In this document: one piece after another, positions 1 through 6,589 of the stretch
Layout: each line of letters opens with the position of its first letter
Position numbering within the stretch: position 1 is the first letter of the stretch
Assembly: GCA_937911745.1 (NCBI GenBank)
Contig: CALDPX010000083.1
Coordinates: forward strand, 1-11,126
DNA from: an uncultured Alistipes sp.
GTDB taxonomy: Bacteria; Bacteroidota; Bacteroidia; Bacteroidales; Rikenellaceae
Direction: 5' to 3'
DNA: 11,126 bases
Program-made: the position numbers and the translations under genes
Notes under the pieces: generated by a model
Told to the model about the DNA's origin: nothing
Database searches by the model: none
The model's input: the letters and a program-made list of their open reading frames with translations, nothing else

Positions 1-52
1 GCACCTTTTTACAAAAAGGTGCGAAAAAGGGCGACTTTTTACAAAAAGTCGC
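1..52. repeat. Pair of 22-bp palindromes, plus-orientation copy
   Basis: Two near-perfect palindromes stand side by side. At 1-22 the arms are GCACCTTTTT and AAAAAGGTGC around a 2-nt centre. At 31-52 the arms are GCGACTTTTT and AAAAAGTCGC around a 2-nt centre. GAAAAAGG joins them. The same pair occurs in inverted orientation at 11003-11053, and the GTCGC-type unit occurs alone at 9234-9255. This copy lies just past the queD stop codon, so it is either the tail of the queD transcript or the leader of a gene beyond the window edge. The element may extend past base 1. Confidence 0.85.
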
Positions 53-63
53 GAAAGCAACCC

Positions 64-507
64 TTACAAGACCAATTCGGCACAGTTGTGGGCGGTTTCG
101 TGGAGGCGTAGGGAGTGGAGGCGTATGCCTTGTGGGATGTGGGGTGCGATGAGCGAGGCGAAGTGAGTGAGAATGTTCTCGCTTGTTGGCTGCCAATCAA
201 AAGCATAAACACCTTCGAAGTGGCGAGAGAGCACCTCAACAACCTCTTGGGTTTCGGCAGTGCGGCGCAATAGGAGCGAGTGGTCGTAGGGCTCGACAAT
301 GGTGCGCTCGACAATCTCTTTTATGACACCGAAGTCGATGCCCATTCCCTCCTCGGAGCCTGCATTTTGGAGGGCTGATGCCTCACACTCTACGGTCACT
401 TCGAGGCGATAGGAGTGTCCGTGCAAACGGCGGCACTTACCCTCATAGCCCACAAGTGCGTGAGCCATCTCCAAGCGGAACTTTTTTGTGAGTAGGAATT
501 TGCTCAT
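64..507 (-). CDS. queD: 6-carboxy-5,6,7,8-tetrahydropterin synthase (QueD/PTPS family)
   Basis: This 147-residue protein belongs to the 6-pyruvoyl-tetrahydropterin synthase family. The bacterial QueD branch converts 7,8-dihydroneopterin triphosphate to 6-carboxytetrahydropterin, an early cytosolic step of queuosine/preQ0 synthesis. The zinc ligands are visible: His16 in EMAH, and His29 and His31 in CRRLHGHSY. Cys25 is the expected catalytic thiol. An IDF motif lies at 57-59, a YDHSLLL segment holding the expected catalytic Asp-His at 74-80, PTSENI at 107-112, and a pterin-anchoring ETAHNC-type end at 137-142. Length is normal for the family. The start at 507 directly precedes the conserved first strand. 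It lies 76 bp downstream of kbl on the same strand, separated by a hairpin; no other queuosine gene is in view. A eukaryote-type PTPS role is less likely in this context. Confidence 0.9.
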   Translation of the reverse strand: MSKFLLTKKFRLEMAHALVGYEGKCRRLHGHSYRLEVTVECEASALQNAGSEEGMGIDFGVIKEIVERTIVEPYDHSLLLRRTAETQEVVEVLSRHFEGVYAFDWQPTSENILTHFASLIAPHIPQGIRLHSLRLHETAHNCAELVL

Positions 508-525
508 AGCGGTAGATGTTAAACA

Positions 526-560
526 CTAACTCCCCACAAGTTTTCACCGAGGGGAGTTAG
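526..560 (-). terminator. Hairpin between kbl and queD, likely kbl terminator or attenuator
   Basis: A perfect 10-bp inverted repeat, CTAACTCCCC (526-535) and GGGGAGTTAG (551-560), encloses a 15-nt loop. On the minus strand it lies 24 bp after the kbl stop and is followed by TGTTTAAC, only a weak T-rich tail. It could end the kbl transcript or partly attenuate read-through into queD. No preQ1 riboswitch-like sequence is recognisable in the 76-bp gap. Confidence 0.6.
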
Positions 561-583
561 CATTTTATAATCAACAGTTTAGA

Positions 584-1771
584 CTATTTGATAACGCCGA
601 GTTCTTTGCCAATCTTTGTGAAGGCGGCGATACATTTGTCGAGGTGCTCGCGGGTGTGACCTGCCGACACCTGAACGCGGATGCGAGCCTGACCTTTGGG
701 AACTACGGGGTAGTAGAAACCGGTAACATAGATACCCTCTTCGAGAAGTTTGGCTGCCATAACCTGCGACAGGGGTGCATCATAGAGCATTACTGCACAG
801 ATTGCACTCTGTGTGGGTTTGATGTCGAAGCCGGCCTCCAACATCTTGGTGCGGAAGTACTCCACATTCTCCACCAAGCGGTCGTGAATCTCGTTGCTCT
901 CTTCGAGCATTTTGAAGACCTCGATGCTTGCGCCCACTACTGCGGGGGGTACGGAGTTGGAGAAGAGGTAGGGACGCGAACGCTGACGGAGCATCTCGAT
1001 AATCTCTTTGCGACCTGTTGTGAAACCACCCACAGCACCACCGAAAGCCTTGCCGAGAGTACCGGTAAGGATGTCTACCTGACCGCGACAGTTGTAGAGT
1101 TCGGTCACACCACGACCTGTTGCACCCACGACGCCAGCCGAGTGGCACTCGTCAACCATCACAAGAGCGTCGTATTTCTCTGCCAAAGCCAAAATCTCGT
1201 CCATCTTAGCCACGTTGCCGTCCATCGAGAACACACCATCGGTAACGATGATGCGGAAACGCTGAGCCTGAGCGAGTTTGAGGCAGTTTTCGAGTTCCTC
1301 CATATCGGCATTTGCGTAGCGATAGCGCACCGCCTTGCAGAGCCTTACACCATCAATAATCGAAGCATGGTTGAGCGAGTCGCTGATAATGGCGTCCTGC
1401 TCGGTAAAGAGTGGCTCGAACACACCGCCGTTTGCATCAAAGCAAGCAGCATAGAGGATGGTATCCTCGGTGCCGAAGTAGTCAGCGATAGCCTTTTCGA
1501 GCTGTTTGTGAATATCCTGACAGCCGCAGATGAACCTTACGGACGACATACCGAAGCCACGATTGTCGAGAGCCTTTTTGGCAGCCTCGATAAGGCGTGG
1601 ATTGTCCGAAAGACCCAGGTAGTTGTTTGCGCAGAAGTTGAGTACCTCTTTACCGCCCACCTCTATGGCAGCCCTCTGGGGCGACTCGATGATGCGTTCT
1701 ACTTTGTAAAGACCAGCCTCGCGGATGTCGGCGAGCTCTTTCTGCAAATGTTCTTTGATTTTACCGTACAT
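584..1771 (-). CDS. kbl: Glycine C-acetyltransferase (2-amino-3-ketobutyrate CoA ligase)
   Basis: This 395-residue protein is a PLP-dependent alpha-oxoamine synthase. It cleaves 2-amino-3-oxobutyrate with CoA to glycine and acetyl-CoA, the second step of threonine breakdown through threonine dehydrogenase. Visible family features are the N-terminal CANNYLGL (47-54), SLNHAS with His135, DECHSAG (Asp207, His210), and TGTLGKAFGG, in which Lys241 is the expected Schiff-base lysine. Length matches known Kbl proteins (about 398). The CANNYLGL and TGTLGKAFGG segments favour Kbl over the related serine palmitoyltransferase, AONS (BioF) and ALA synthase. The partner dehydrogenase gene (tdh) is not in the window, so it must lie elsewhere if present. 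It is divergent from pgk and has its own -7 box at 1811-1818. Confidence 0.92.
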   Translation of the reverse strand: MYGKIKEHLQKELADIREAGLYKVERIIESPQRAAIEVGGKEVLNFCANNYLGLSDNPRLIEAAKKALDNRGFGMSSVRFICGCQDIHKQLEKAIADYFGTEDTILYAACFDANGGVFEPLFTEQDAIISDSLNHASIIDGVRLCKAVRYRYANADMEELENCLKLAQAQRFRIIVTDGVFSMDGNVAKMDEILALAEKYDALVMVDECHSAGVVGATGRGVTELYNCRGQVDILTGTLGKAFGGAVGGFTTGRKEIIEMLRQRSRPYLFSNSVPPAVVGASIEVFKMLEESNEIHDRLVENVEYFRTKMLEAGFDIKPTQSAICAVMLYDAPLSQVMAAKLLEEGIYVTGFYYPVVPKGQARIRVQVSAGHTREHLDKCIAAFTKIGKELGVIK

Positions 1772-1810
1772 AGTTATAGTTTTTTAGGTTTACTTGTTCT
1801 CAATCTGTCA

Positions 1811-1818
1811 CAAAGATA
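1811..1818 (-). promoter_or_regulatory. Bacteroidetes -7 box for kbl
   Basis: The minus strand reads TATCTTTG, a perfect match to the Bacteroidetes sigma-ABfr -7 consensus TAnnTTTG. It lies 39 bp upstream of the kbl start, which would give a leader of roughly 30 nt. I see no good -33 TTTG at the usual spacing. Confidence 0.65.
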
Positions 1819-1923
1819 CTACTTTATTTCATTGGATGTTACATCCGTAGGGCAAAACCGACCTTTGTTGGAATGTTTTTTGTCCAAAAAGGCACAAACG
1901 ACAGTACAATAGACAAATTTTTA

Positions 1924-1931
1924 TATCTTTG
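1924..1931 (+). promoter_or_regulatory. Bacteroidetes -7 box for pgk
   Basis: The plus strand reads TATCTTTG, 50 bp upstream of the pgk ATG, giving an expected leader of about 40 nt. It is the same octamer as the divergent kbl box; the two are about 105 bp apart and face away from each other. No clear -33 element is seen. Confidence 0.7.
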
Positions 1932-1981
1932 TGGGACTAAATAAGGATTATTTGTAGTACATCAATAATAGGTTAGTAATT

Positions 1982-3247
1982 ATGCAGACAATTGACGCTT
2001 ACAATTTTGAGGGCAAACGCGCTATCATTCGCGTGGATTTCAATGTGCCCCTCGACAAAGATTTCAATGTTGTGGACGACACCCGCATCCGTGCAGCAAT
2101 CCCCACCATCAAGAAGGTATTGGCTGGCGGCGGCTCGGTAATCCTGATGTCGCACCTCGGACGTCCCAAAAAGAACAATGACGAGAAATACTCCCTTTCG
2201 CACATCATCTCTGCCGTTGAGGCTCGCCTCGGCACCAAGGTGCTCTTTGCAGGCGACTGCATGGGTGAAAAGGCTGCCGAGATGGCTGCCAACCTCAAAG
2301 CAGGCGAGGTTATGATGCTCGAAAACCTCCGCTTCTATGCCGAGGAGGAGGGCAAACCCCGCGGTTTGGCAGAGGATGCCACCGAGGAGGAGAAAAAAGA
2401 GGCTAAGAAGGCCGTTAAGGAGAGTCAGAAAGAGTTCGTCAAGAGGCTTGCATCCTATGCAGACTGCTATATCAACGACGCATTCGGTACCGCACACCGC
2501 GCACACGCCTCCACAGCACTCATCGCCGAGTACTTCCCTCAGGACAAGATGTTCGGCTATGTTATGGAGGGCGAGCTCAAAGCTATCGAGAGCGTTATGG
2601 AGAACCCCCAGCGCCCCTTTGTGGCTATCGTTGGTGGCTCGAAGGTGTCGACCAAGATCTCTATAATTGAGACTCTTATGGAGAAGTGTGACAAGATTAT
2701 TATCGGTGGTGGTATGACCTACACCTTCTCGGCTGCTCTGGATGGCAAGGTTGGTAAATCCATCTGCGAACCCGATATGTTCGACACCGCACTCAGCATC
2801 CTCAAAAAAGCCGAGGAGCGAGGTATCAAATTCGTGATGTCGCCCGACGCGCTCGTTTGTGACGACTTTTCGAACGATGCCAACACACAGGAGGCTCCTG
2901 TGAACGCCATTGACCCTGCTTGGGAGGGTGTGGATATCGGCTCAGAGGGCAAAAAACTCTTCCGCGAAGAGATTTTGGACTGCAAAACCATCCTTTGGAA
3001 CGGTCCCGTAGGTGTATTCGAGATTGAGAAATTCTCCACCGGCTCGAAGGCTGTTGCGGAGGCTATTGCCGAGGCTACCCAGACCAAGGGCGCATATTCG
3101 CTCATCGGCGGTGGCGACAGCGTGGCTTGCATCAACAAGTTCGGCTTGGCAGACAAGGTAAGTTATGTTTCGACCGGCGGTGGTGCACTTCTCGAATTTA
3201 TCGAGGGCAAAGTGCTTCCCGGTGTAGCAGCCATTAAAAACGCATAA
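1982..3247 (+). CDS. pgk: Phosphoglycerate kinase
   Basis: This 421-residue cytosolic glycolytic enzyme transfers phosphate between 1,3-bisphosphoglycerate and ADP. The N-terminal substrate domain carries the PGK signature RVDFNVPL (17-24) and SHLGRP (57-62). The central part has the ENLRFY motif, and INDAFGTAHRAHAS for substrate binding. The C-terminal nucleotide domain has VGGSKVSTKI, WNGPVGVFE, GGGDS (376-380) and STGGGA (397-402). A Glu/Lys-rich insertion after ENLRFY makes it slightly longer than the roughly 390-residue average, a pattern I associate with Bacteroidetes PGK. The ATG at 1982 begins directly before the first conserved strand. It is apparently monocistronic, with its own promoter box and a strong terminator just downstream. 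Confidence 0.97.
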   Translation: MQTIDAYNFEGKRAIIRVDFNVPLDKDFNVVDDTRIRAAIPTIKKVLAGGGSVILMSHLGRPKKNNDEKYSLSHIISAVEARLGTKVLFAGDCMGEKAAEMAANLKAGEVMMLENLRFYAEEEGKPRGLAEDATEEEKKEAKKAVKESQKEFVKRLASYADCYINDAFGTAHRAHASTALIAEYFPQDKMFGYVMEGELKAIESVMENPQRPFVAIVGGSKVSTKISIIETLMEKCDKIIIGGGMTYTFSAALDGKVGKSICEPDMFDTALSILKKAEERGIKFVMSPDALVCDDFSNDANTQEAPVNAIDPAWEGVDIGSEGKKLFREEILDCKTILWNGPVGVFEIEKFSTGSKAVAEAIAEATQTKGAYSLIGGGDSVACINKFGLADKVSYVSTGGGALLEFIEGKVLPGVAAIKNA

Positions 3248-3277
3248 CAAGAGCATCTGCGGAGTTATACTTCGATA

Positions 3278-3324
3278 AGCGGAGTTCCTCATTTACGAAG
3301 AGTAAACTGCGGACTCCGCTTTTT
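3278..3324 (+). terminator. Rho-independent terminator of pgk
   Basis: AGCGGAGT (3278-3285) pairs with ACTCCGCT (3313-3320), and a run of five T begins at 3320. Nested inside is TTTAC (3292-3296) pairing with GTAAA (3302-3306) around a 5-nt loop. This inner hairpin and its flanks (CTCA before, CTGCGG after) recur twice in the same intergenic region on the other strand. It begins 30 bp after the pgk stop. Confidence 0.8.
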
Positions 3325-3421
3325 CGTATGCCTTGCATCTATCTCTTGCTATGCGTTTTTAGCAATCGGCACTCAGCGGTCATCTGACAGACCTCTCCCG
3401 CCCTTCGGGCACCCTCGTCTA

Positions 3422-3484
3422 CTCGGCGGGGACGCCGAGCGCAATTTCGACCACCCCTCCTAACCTCCCCTTTCGTAGGGGAGG
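3422..3484. repeat. Two compact inverted repeats in the pgk-exbD gap
   Basis: CTCGGCG (3422-3428) pairs with CGCCGAG (3433-3439) around a 4-nt loop. CCTCCCC (3464-3470) pairs with GGGGAGG (3478-3484) around a 7-nt loop. Neither is followed by a clear T-run on either strand. No protein gene is supported across 3325-3530; short open frames there have no recognisable domain. The stretch looks like intergenic repeat mosaic. Confidence 0.6.
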
Positions 3485-3530
3485 AATATGGTTGTGGGAC
3501 TCCCATATCTCTCAGTCCTCCCATATCTCC

Positions 3531-3614
3531 CATAAGCCCTATATGCCCTATAAGCCATATACGCCATATAAGCCTTAGGACTATTGACGTTAGACGTTAG
3601 ACGTTAGACCAAAA
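3531..3614 (+). repeat. 9-mer/7-mer tandem cassette, copy 1
   Basis: Five degenerate 9-bp units with consensus TATAAGCCN (3531-3575) are followed by TAGGACTATT (3576-3585), three exact GACGTTA 7-mers (3586-3606) and GACCAAAA (3607-3614). A second copy with exactly the same architecture, unit number and orientation is at 9429-9512. The 9-bp period could be read as a Pro-Tyr-Lys-like tripeptide, but no supported gene covers it. Confidence 0.85.
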
Positions 3615-3659
3615 TCCCCAGCGAGTGGGTTTTGTGAGGCGAGTAGTAGGCGCACAAGA

Positions 3660-3703
3660 AAACCACCTCCGAAGTTTACAAGGCGTAAATGAGGAGGTGG
3701 TTT
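3660..3703. repeat. Two-tier hairpin (11-bp outer stem, TTTAC/GTAAA inner stem)
   Basis: AAACCACCTCC (3660-3670) pairs with GGAGGTGGTTT (3693-3703). Inside, TTTAC (3675-3679) pairs with GTAAA (3685-3689) around a 5-nt loop. On the minus strand the inner part reads CTCATTTACG...GTAAACTTCGG, matching the inner hairpin of the pgk terminator and a third copy at 3800-3814. The minus strand continues with T residues (TTTTC), so it could act as a backup terminator for transcripts leaving the exbB operon. Confidence 0.75.
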
Positions 3704-3745
3704 ATCGCAGTGCAACGACCTAATCGCCCACAAGGTACACTCGCC

Positions 3746-3868
3746 GCGAGTGCATATCGTGCCGCAGGTGCAAGGCTTGTGACGGGCGAGGAAGCGGAGT
3801 TTGCTCTGCGCAAATGAGCATTCCGAGACCGAGCGTAACGCAGCAGATGCGGTGCGATATGCACTCGC
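3746..3868. repeat. Long-range inverted repeat enclosing a foldable element
   Basis: A perfect 14-bp inverted repeat, GCGAGTGCATATCG (3746-3759) and its complement (3855-3868), encloses 95 bp. After a short internal mismatch a second stem follows: CCGCA (3762-3766) with TGCGG (3848-3852). The interior contains the hairpin TTTGC/GCAAA (3800-3804 with 3810-3814). Open frames crossing it have no recognisable domain and look spurious. It lies just beyond the exbB operon terminator. It may be a dispersed structured repeat or a small miniature element; I cannot tell which. Confidence 0.6.
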
Positions 3869-3913
3869 AAAAAAATAGAGGTGGGAGGTCAATGGACCTC
3901 CCACCTCTATTTT
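3869..3913 (-). terminator. Terminator of the exbB-exbD operon
   Basis: A perfect 19-bp stem (3872-3890 with 3895-3913) has a 4-nt loop. Its arms are rich in GAGGTGGGAGG and its complement. On the minus strand it is followed by seven T (3875-3869), and it lies 15 bp past the last exbD stop codon. On the plus strand the arm ends in TTTT, so it might also stop transcription from the pgk side. Confidence 0.9.
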
Positions 3914-3928
3914 CACATATTGCAAATC

Positions 3929-4408
3929 CTATTTCAGATTGCCCACTGCCTTCGAGGCAGCGTAGCTAATCTTATAAGCCTCTGCTTTACGCAACTCCTG
4001 TTTGATATCGGTAATAACACCCATACGAGTGTCCTTATCTGCCTTCAAACAAACGGTCATCTTGTTGCGGTCTGCCTCATTGAGGGCGTCACGCTCCGAA
4101 GCAATAAACTGACCGATCTGCTCGGGGTTGCTGAAAGAGTTGTTAAGCTGAATCTTTGCAGCCTCACCAAATTTGGTACGCAACTCGGCGGTTGCAGGAG
4201 GTCCTACATAGATGTAACTTACCAACGATTTGTTCTCCAATTTCTGAATCTCCGTAGCCTGAGGTGCTTTGAACTTAACAACCAACTCAGTCTCCTTCAT
4301 CGAAGTAGATACCATGAAGAAGAAGAGAATCATAAACACGATGTCGGGGAGCGACGAGGTCGAAATATGACCGATCTCCTTTTTCTCTTTTTTCCTGATT
4401 ACTGGCAT
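3929..4408 (-). CDS. exbD: ExbD/TolR-family biopolymer transport protein (second copy)
   Basis: This 159-residue protein has a short Lys-rich cytoplasmic N-terminus, one TM segment at about 20-36 and a periplasmic domain. Asp22 in SLPDIVFMILFFF sits at the position of the proton-pathway aspartate known in the ExbD/TolR family. It probably works with ExbB to couple the proton gradient to TonB-type outer-membrane transport. Its start codon follows the upstream exbD stop after a single base (TAG, T, ATG), which argues for translational coupling and shared stoichiometry. The periplasmic part differs clearly from the first copy, so the two are diverged paralogues rather than a recent duplication. 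It is the last gene of the operon, followed at once by the terminator. Confidence 0.88.
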   Translation of the reverse strand: MPVIRKKEKKEIGHISTSSLPDIVFMILFFFMVSTSMKETELVVKFKAPQATEIQKLENKSLVSYIYVGPPATAELRTKFGEAAKIQLNNSFSNPEQIGQFIASERDALNEADRNKMTVCLKADKDTRMGVITDIKQELRKAEAYKISYAASKAVGNLK

Positions 4409-4409
4409 A

Positions 4410-4973
4410 CTACTTAATGTTTTGAGGCTCTGCCTCCGAAATCTTCATGGGCACAGCGTCCGCAATAGCATCTTGCTGCACTTTGTCGAGGTCAGCAAAG
4501 TTCCTACCAAAGTGTGCTTTGCTGAGTTCGTCACGGATTTCGTTGAAGGCTCGCGTAAGTTCGTTTTGTACTTTTATATACATCTCATAGCTTGTACCGC
4601 GGTCGTTTTGGAGCGAGATTACGCCCTGACTAACTGCATACTTGCCGATGAGTTCTATATCTTTCTCCTTTTTCTCAGGGAGATTCTTGTCGTTCTCGCG
4701 GTTGAGCACCCACTCTTTTGCCCTATCTTTGAGCTGGCTCACTTGCACCAACTCACCCTGCACTGCAATCTGATCGTATTTGTTAACGTGAACCATCATA
4801 AGGTTACGCTCCTTGATATCGGGTGCATCTGTCTGTTTCTCACTCCAAGGAGGAAGCACACGGTTCAGACCCGAATCTACGTCCATTGTAGTTGCAACAA
4901 GGAAGAAGATAAGCAGGAGGAACGCTACGTCCGCCATCGAACTTGCATTAATCTCCGGTGTCTTTCTTGCCAT
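4410..4973 (-). CDS. exbD: ExbD/TolR-family biopolymer transport protein (first copy)
   Basis: This 187-residue protein has a single TM segment at about 13-28. Asp15 in SSMADVAFLLLIFFLVATT is the expected membrane-embedded acidic residue of ExbD/TolR. The rest is a charged, largely hydrophilic periplasmic domain, longer than in the second copy. It lies 30 bp after the four-TM protein and 1 bp before the second exbD. By family knowledge, ExbD forms the plug of an ExbB pentamer and drives TonB with proton motive force. The presence of two exbD paralogues raises the possibility of a mixed ExbD pair in one complex, which is inference. No tonB gene is in the window. Confidence 0.88.
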   Translation of the reverse strand: MARKTPEINASSMADVAFLLLIFFLVATTMDVDSGLNRVLPPWSEKQTDAPDIKERNLMMVHVNKYDQIAVQGELVQVSQLKDRAKEWVLNRENDKNLPEKKEKDIELIGKYAVSQGVISLQNDRGTSYEMYIKVQNELTRAFNEIRDELSKAHFGRNFADLDKVQQDAIADAVPMKISEAEPQNIK

Positions 4974-5003
4974 ATTACAATCTTTTTTTAATATGGTGAC
5001 AAA

Positions 5004-5432
5004 CTACTTAATAGCGTTGCGAATCTCGCCAACGAGAATTGAGAGGATGCTAACACCTGCTGCCAAATATGCAAGGTAGAGCATGGTATCGGTAAACCTC
5101 AAATCAAATACATTCTCGAAGAAGCCACCAGCCGAATTGGGCACGGGTGTTGCACTCGAAAGAGCGTAGCAACCACCAATGACAGCAGCAGCAACTACAA
5201 GACCTACCAAAGCCTTCAAAGCAGCCTTGGGGGTAGTAAACAAATTCTTAACGGGCGAAATCAAGGCAGCAATGATGCCAATGACTACGATAGCGTACAT
5301 CCACCACATAATCATATCGGGGTTTGCGTGCAAATCTCCCATATGCTGCACCTTGGGCAGGAAGAAGAGCGAAGCAAAGCACACGATAGTGATTGCGAAG
5401 AGTACATATTCTACATATTTAATCCACTTCAT
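5004..5432 (-). CDS. Four-TM membrane protein of unknown function in the exbB-exbD operon
   Basis: This 142-residue, very hydrophobic protein has predicted TM segments at about 8-27, 40-60, 71-92 and 115-136. A short loop carries HMGDLHANPDM and a second holds the Pro/Ser/Gly-rich stretch PVPNSAGGFFENVFD. I recognise no catalytic motif. It sits between exbB (27 bp upstream) and exbD (30 bp downstream) on the same strand, so it is almost certainly co-transcribed. Genes of this kind between exbB and exbD recur in Bacteroidetes as far as I know, which suggests an accessory subunit of the ExbB-ExbD motor. That role is inferred from position only. Confidence 0.8.
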   Translation of the reverse strand: MKWIKYVEYVLFAITIVCFASLFFLPKVQHMGDLHANPDMIMWWMYAIVVIGIIAALISPVKNLFTTPKAALKALVGLVVAAAVIGGCYALSSATPVPNSAGGFFENVFDLRFTDTMLYLAYLAAGVSILSILVGEIRNAIK

Positions 5433-5459
5433 AATTGTACAATGTTAGAAGGTGATTAA

Positions 5460-6266
5460 TTATTTCTTGCTGTAAGCGGTCAAAATATCAACCAAGGTGA
5501 TCGAAGAATCCTCCAACTCAACAACTGCGGAGTCGATTTTGTTGAGGATGTAGTTGTAGAACAATTGGAGAACAACTGCTGCAAGAAGACCTGCAAGGGT
5601 AGTAAGCAGAGCCACTTTGATACCACCTGCAACCAAGGTAGCCGAAACCTCACCTGCTGCCTGAATCTGGTCGAATGCCTCAATCATACCTACAACGGTA
5701 CCCATGAAACCCAACGAAGGCGAAAGAGCAATGAAGAGGTTGATCCAGCTCAAACCGCTCTCCATAAGACCGTTCTGTACCGAACCGTAGGAAGCAACTG
5801 CTTTCTCAACTACGTCCAAACCCTCGTTGTAACGAAGTGCGCCCTGATAGTAGATGCTTGCAACGGGACCCTTGGTGTTGCGTGCCAACTCTTTGGCAGC
5901 CTCAATACCACCCTCGTTAAGAGCAGCCTCAAACTCAGCGATGAACTTCTTGGTGTTGATTTTCGAGAACGAGAGGTAGAGAATTCGCTCGATTGCCACT
6001 GCCAAACCGATGATCAAGCAGAGCAACACGGGAGTCATCCAGAACACACCACCCTCGATAAATTTCTGTTTAATAGCCTGGTGGAAAGGCACACCTGCAA
6101 CCTCGGTCTCCTCATCAATAACGGGAGCAACTTCCTCAGCGGCAACCTCCTCCTCTGCTGCAACAACCTCCTCAGTAGCAGCAGCCTCGGGCTCCTGTGC
6201 GTAAACATTAGCAGTTGCAAGGCTCATAACGCCTACAACCGACAAAATCATAAAAAGTTTTTTCAT
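5460..6266 (-). CDS. exbB: MotA/TolQ/ExbB-family proton channel protein with signal peptide
   Basis: This 268-residue protein is the channel-forming subunit of a TonB-type energy transduction complex in the inner membrane. Residues 1-23 look like a signal peptide ending ANVYA. A Glu/Ala/Val-rich acidic segment at 24-58 follows and would face the periplasm. The MotA/TolQ/ExbB domain then has TM segments at about 75-97, 172-195 and 214-238. The conserved GFMGTVVGM lies at 186-194 and the Thr-containing TM3 ALLTTLAG at 219-226. It is the first gene of a four-gene operon, with a leader of over 100 bp and a -7 box at 6389-6396. The N-terminal acidic extension is longer than in E. coli ExbB. A TolQ-like role cannot be excluded, but no tol genes are adjacent. 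Confidence 0.9.
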   Translation of the reverse strand: MKKLFMILSVVGVMSLATANVYAQEPEAAATEEVVAAEEEVAAEEVAPVIDEETEVAGVPFHQAIKQKFIEGGVFWMTPVLLCLIIGLAVAIERILYLSFSKINTKKFIAEFEAALNEGGIEAAKELARNTKGPVASIYYQGALRYNEGLDVVEKAVASYGSVQNGLMESGLSWINLFIALSPSLGFMGTVVGMIEAFDQIQAAGEVSATLVAGGIKVALLTTLAGLLAAVVLQLFYNYILNKIDSAVVELEDSSITLVDILTAYSKK

Positions 6267-6589
6267 AACTTTGAATTTGTTTGGAATTAATTAAACGTGT
6301 TTTGTTTGTGTAAATTTCGTCTGTTTGTGGTTGCTCAAACTTATCTGCGGAGAGCCCCTACACTCCACCCCAAATTAAAGCAACGCTACAAAGATATGTA
6401 TTTTTTTGAAAAAATACTCCCAAACGTAAAAAGAATTGCATTTGTGAGGAAATAATTTCAGACATTTGGTGCATCGACTTGTGGAAACCTCTTTACAAGG
6501 GGCAGCAACTCTGCCAAAATGTCAGTTGGCGGAGGGTGGTATGGTCTTTGATGTTGTAGGGTTAGAAACAACAACAAAACAACAACCCA
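6267..6589. other. Intergenic region between exbB and the divergent unknown gene
   Basis: This 323-bp gap holds the exbB leader and promoter on the minus strand. Besides the box at 6389-6396, a second TAnnTTTG match (TAAGTTTG) lies at 6336-6343. A weak GCCAA/TTGGC inverted repeat is near 6512-6529. I find no consensus -7 box for the plus-strand gene; its immediate leader is a purine/C-rich AACAACAAAACAACAA stretch without a Shine-Dalgarno sequence. No coding sequence is supported. Confidence 0.6.
6389..6396 (-). promoter_or_regulatory. Bacteroidetes -7 box for the exbB operon
   Basis: The minus strand reads TATCTTTG, identical to the boxes before kbl and pgk. It lies 122 bp upstream of the exbB start, implying a leader of roughly 115 nt. 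A possible -33 TTTG lies 24 bp upstream, a longer spacing than usual. Confidence 0.6.

Noticed and set aside
508..583. preQ1 riboswitch before queD
   Set aside because: The gap holds a simple 10-bp hairpin with a 15-nt loop. It lacks the pseudoknot-forming A-rich tail and the core expected of a preQ1-I aptamer.
584..1771. Serine palmitoyltransferase (sphingolipid synthesis) as the identity of the alpha-oxoamine synthase
   Set aside because: The CANNYLGL and TGTLGKAFGG segments match Kbl better than the Bacteroidales Spt sequence as I recall it.
644..1912. Long plus-strand open frame (422 codons) antisense to kbl
   Set aside because: It mirrors the kbl coding sequence, has Cys/His-rich low-sense composition, and no recognisable domain. 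kbl on the minus strand explains the region fully.
3531..3614. CRISPR-like array
   Set aside because: Units are 7 and 9 bp, contiguous and without spacers, and no cas gene is present.
3590..3925. Minus-strand open frame of 111 codons across the repeat-rich gap
   Set aside because: It runs through the operon terminator, the long inverted repeat and the two-tier hairpin. Its composition follows the repeats and it has no domain, so it looks spurious.
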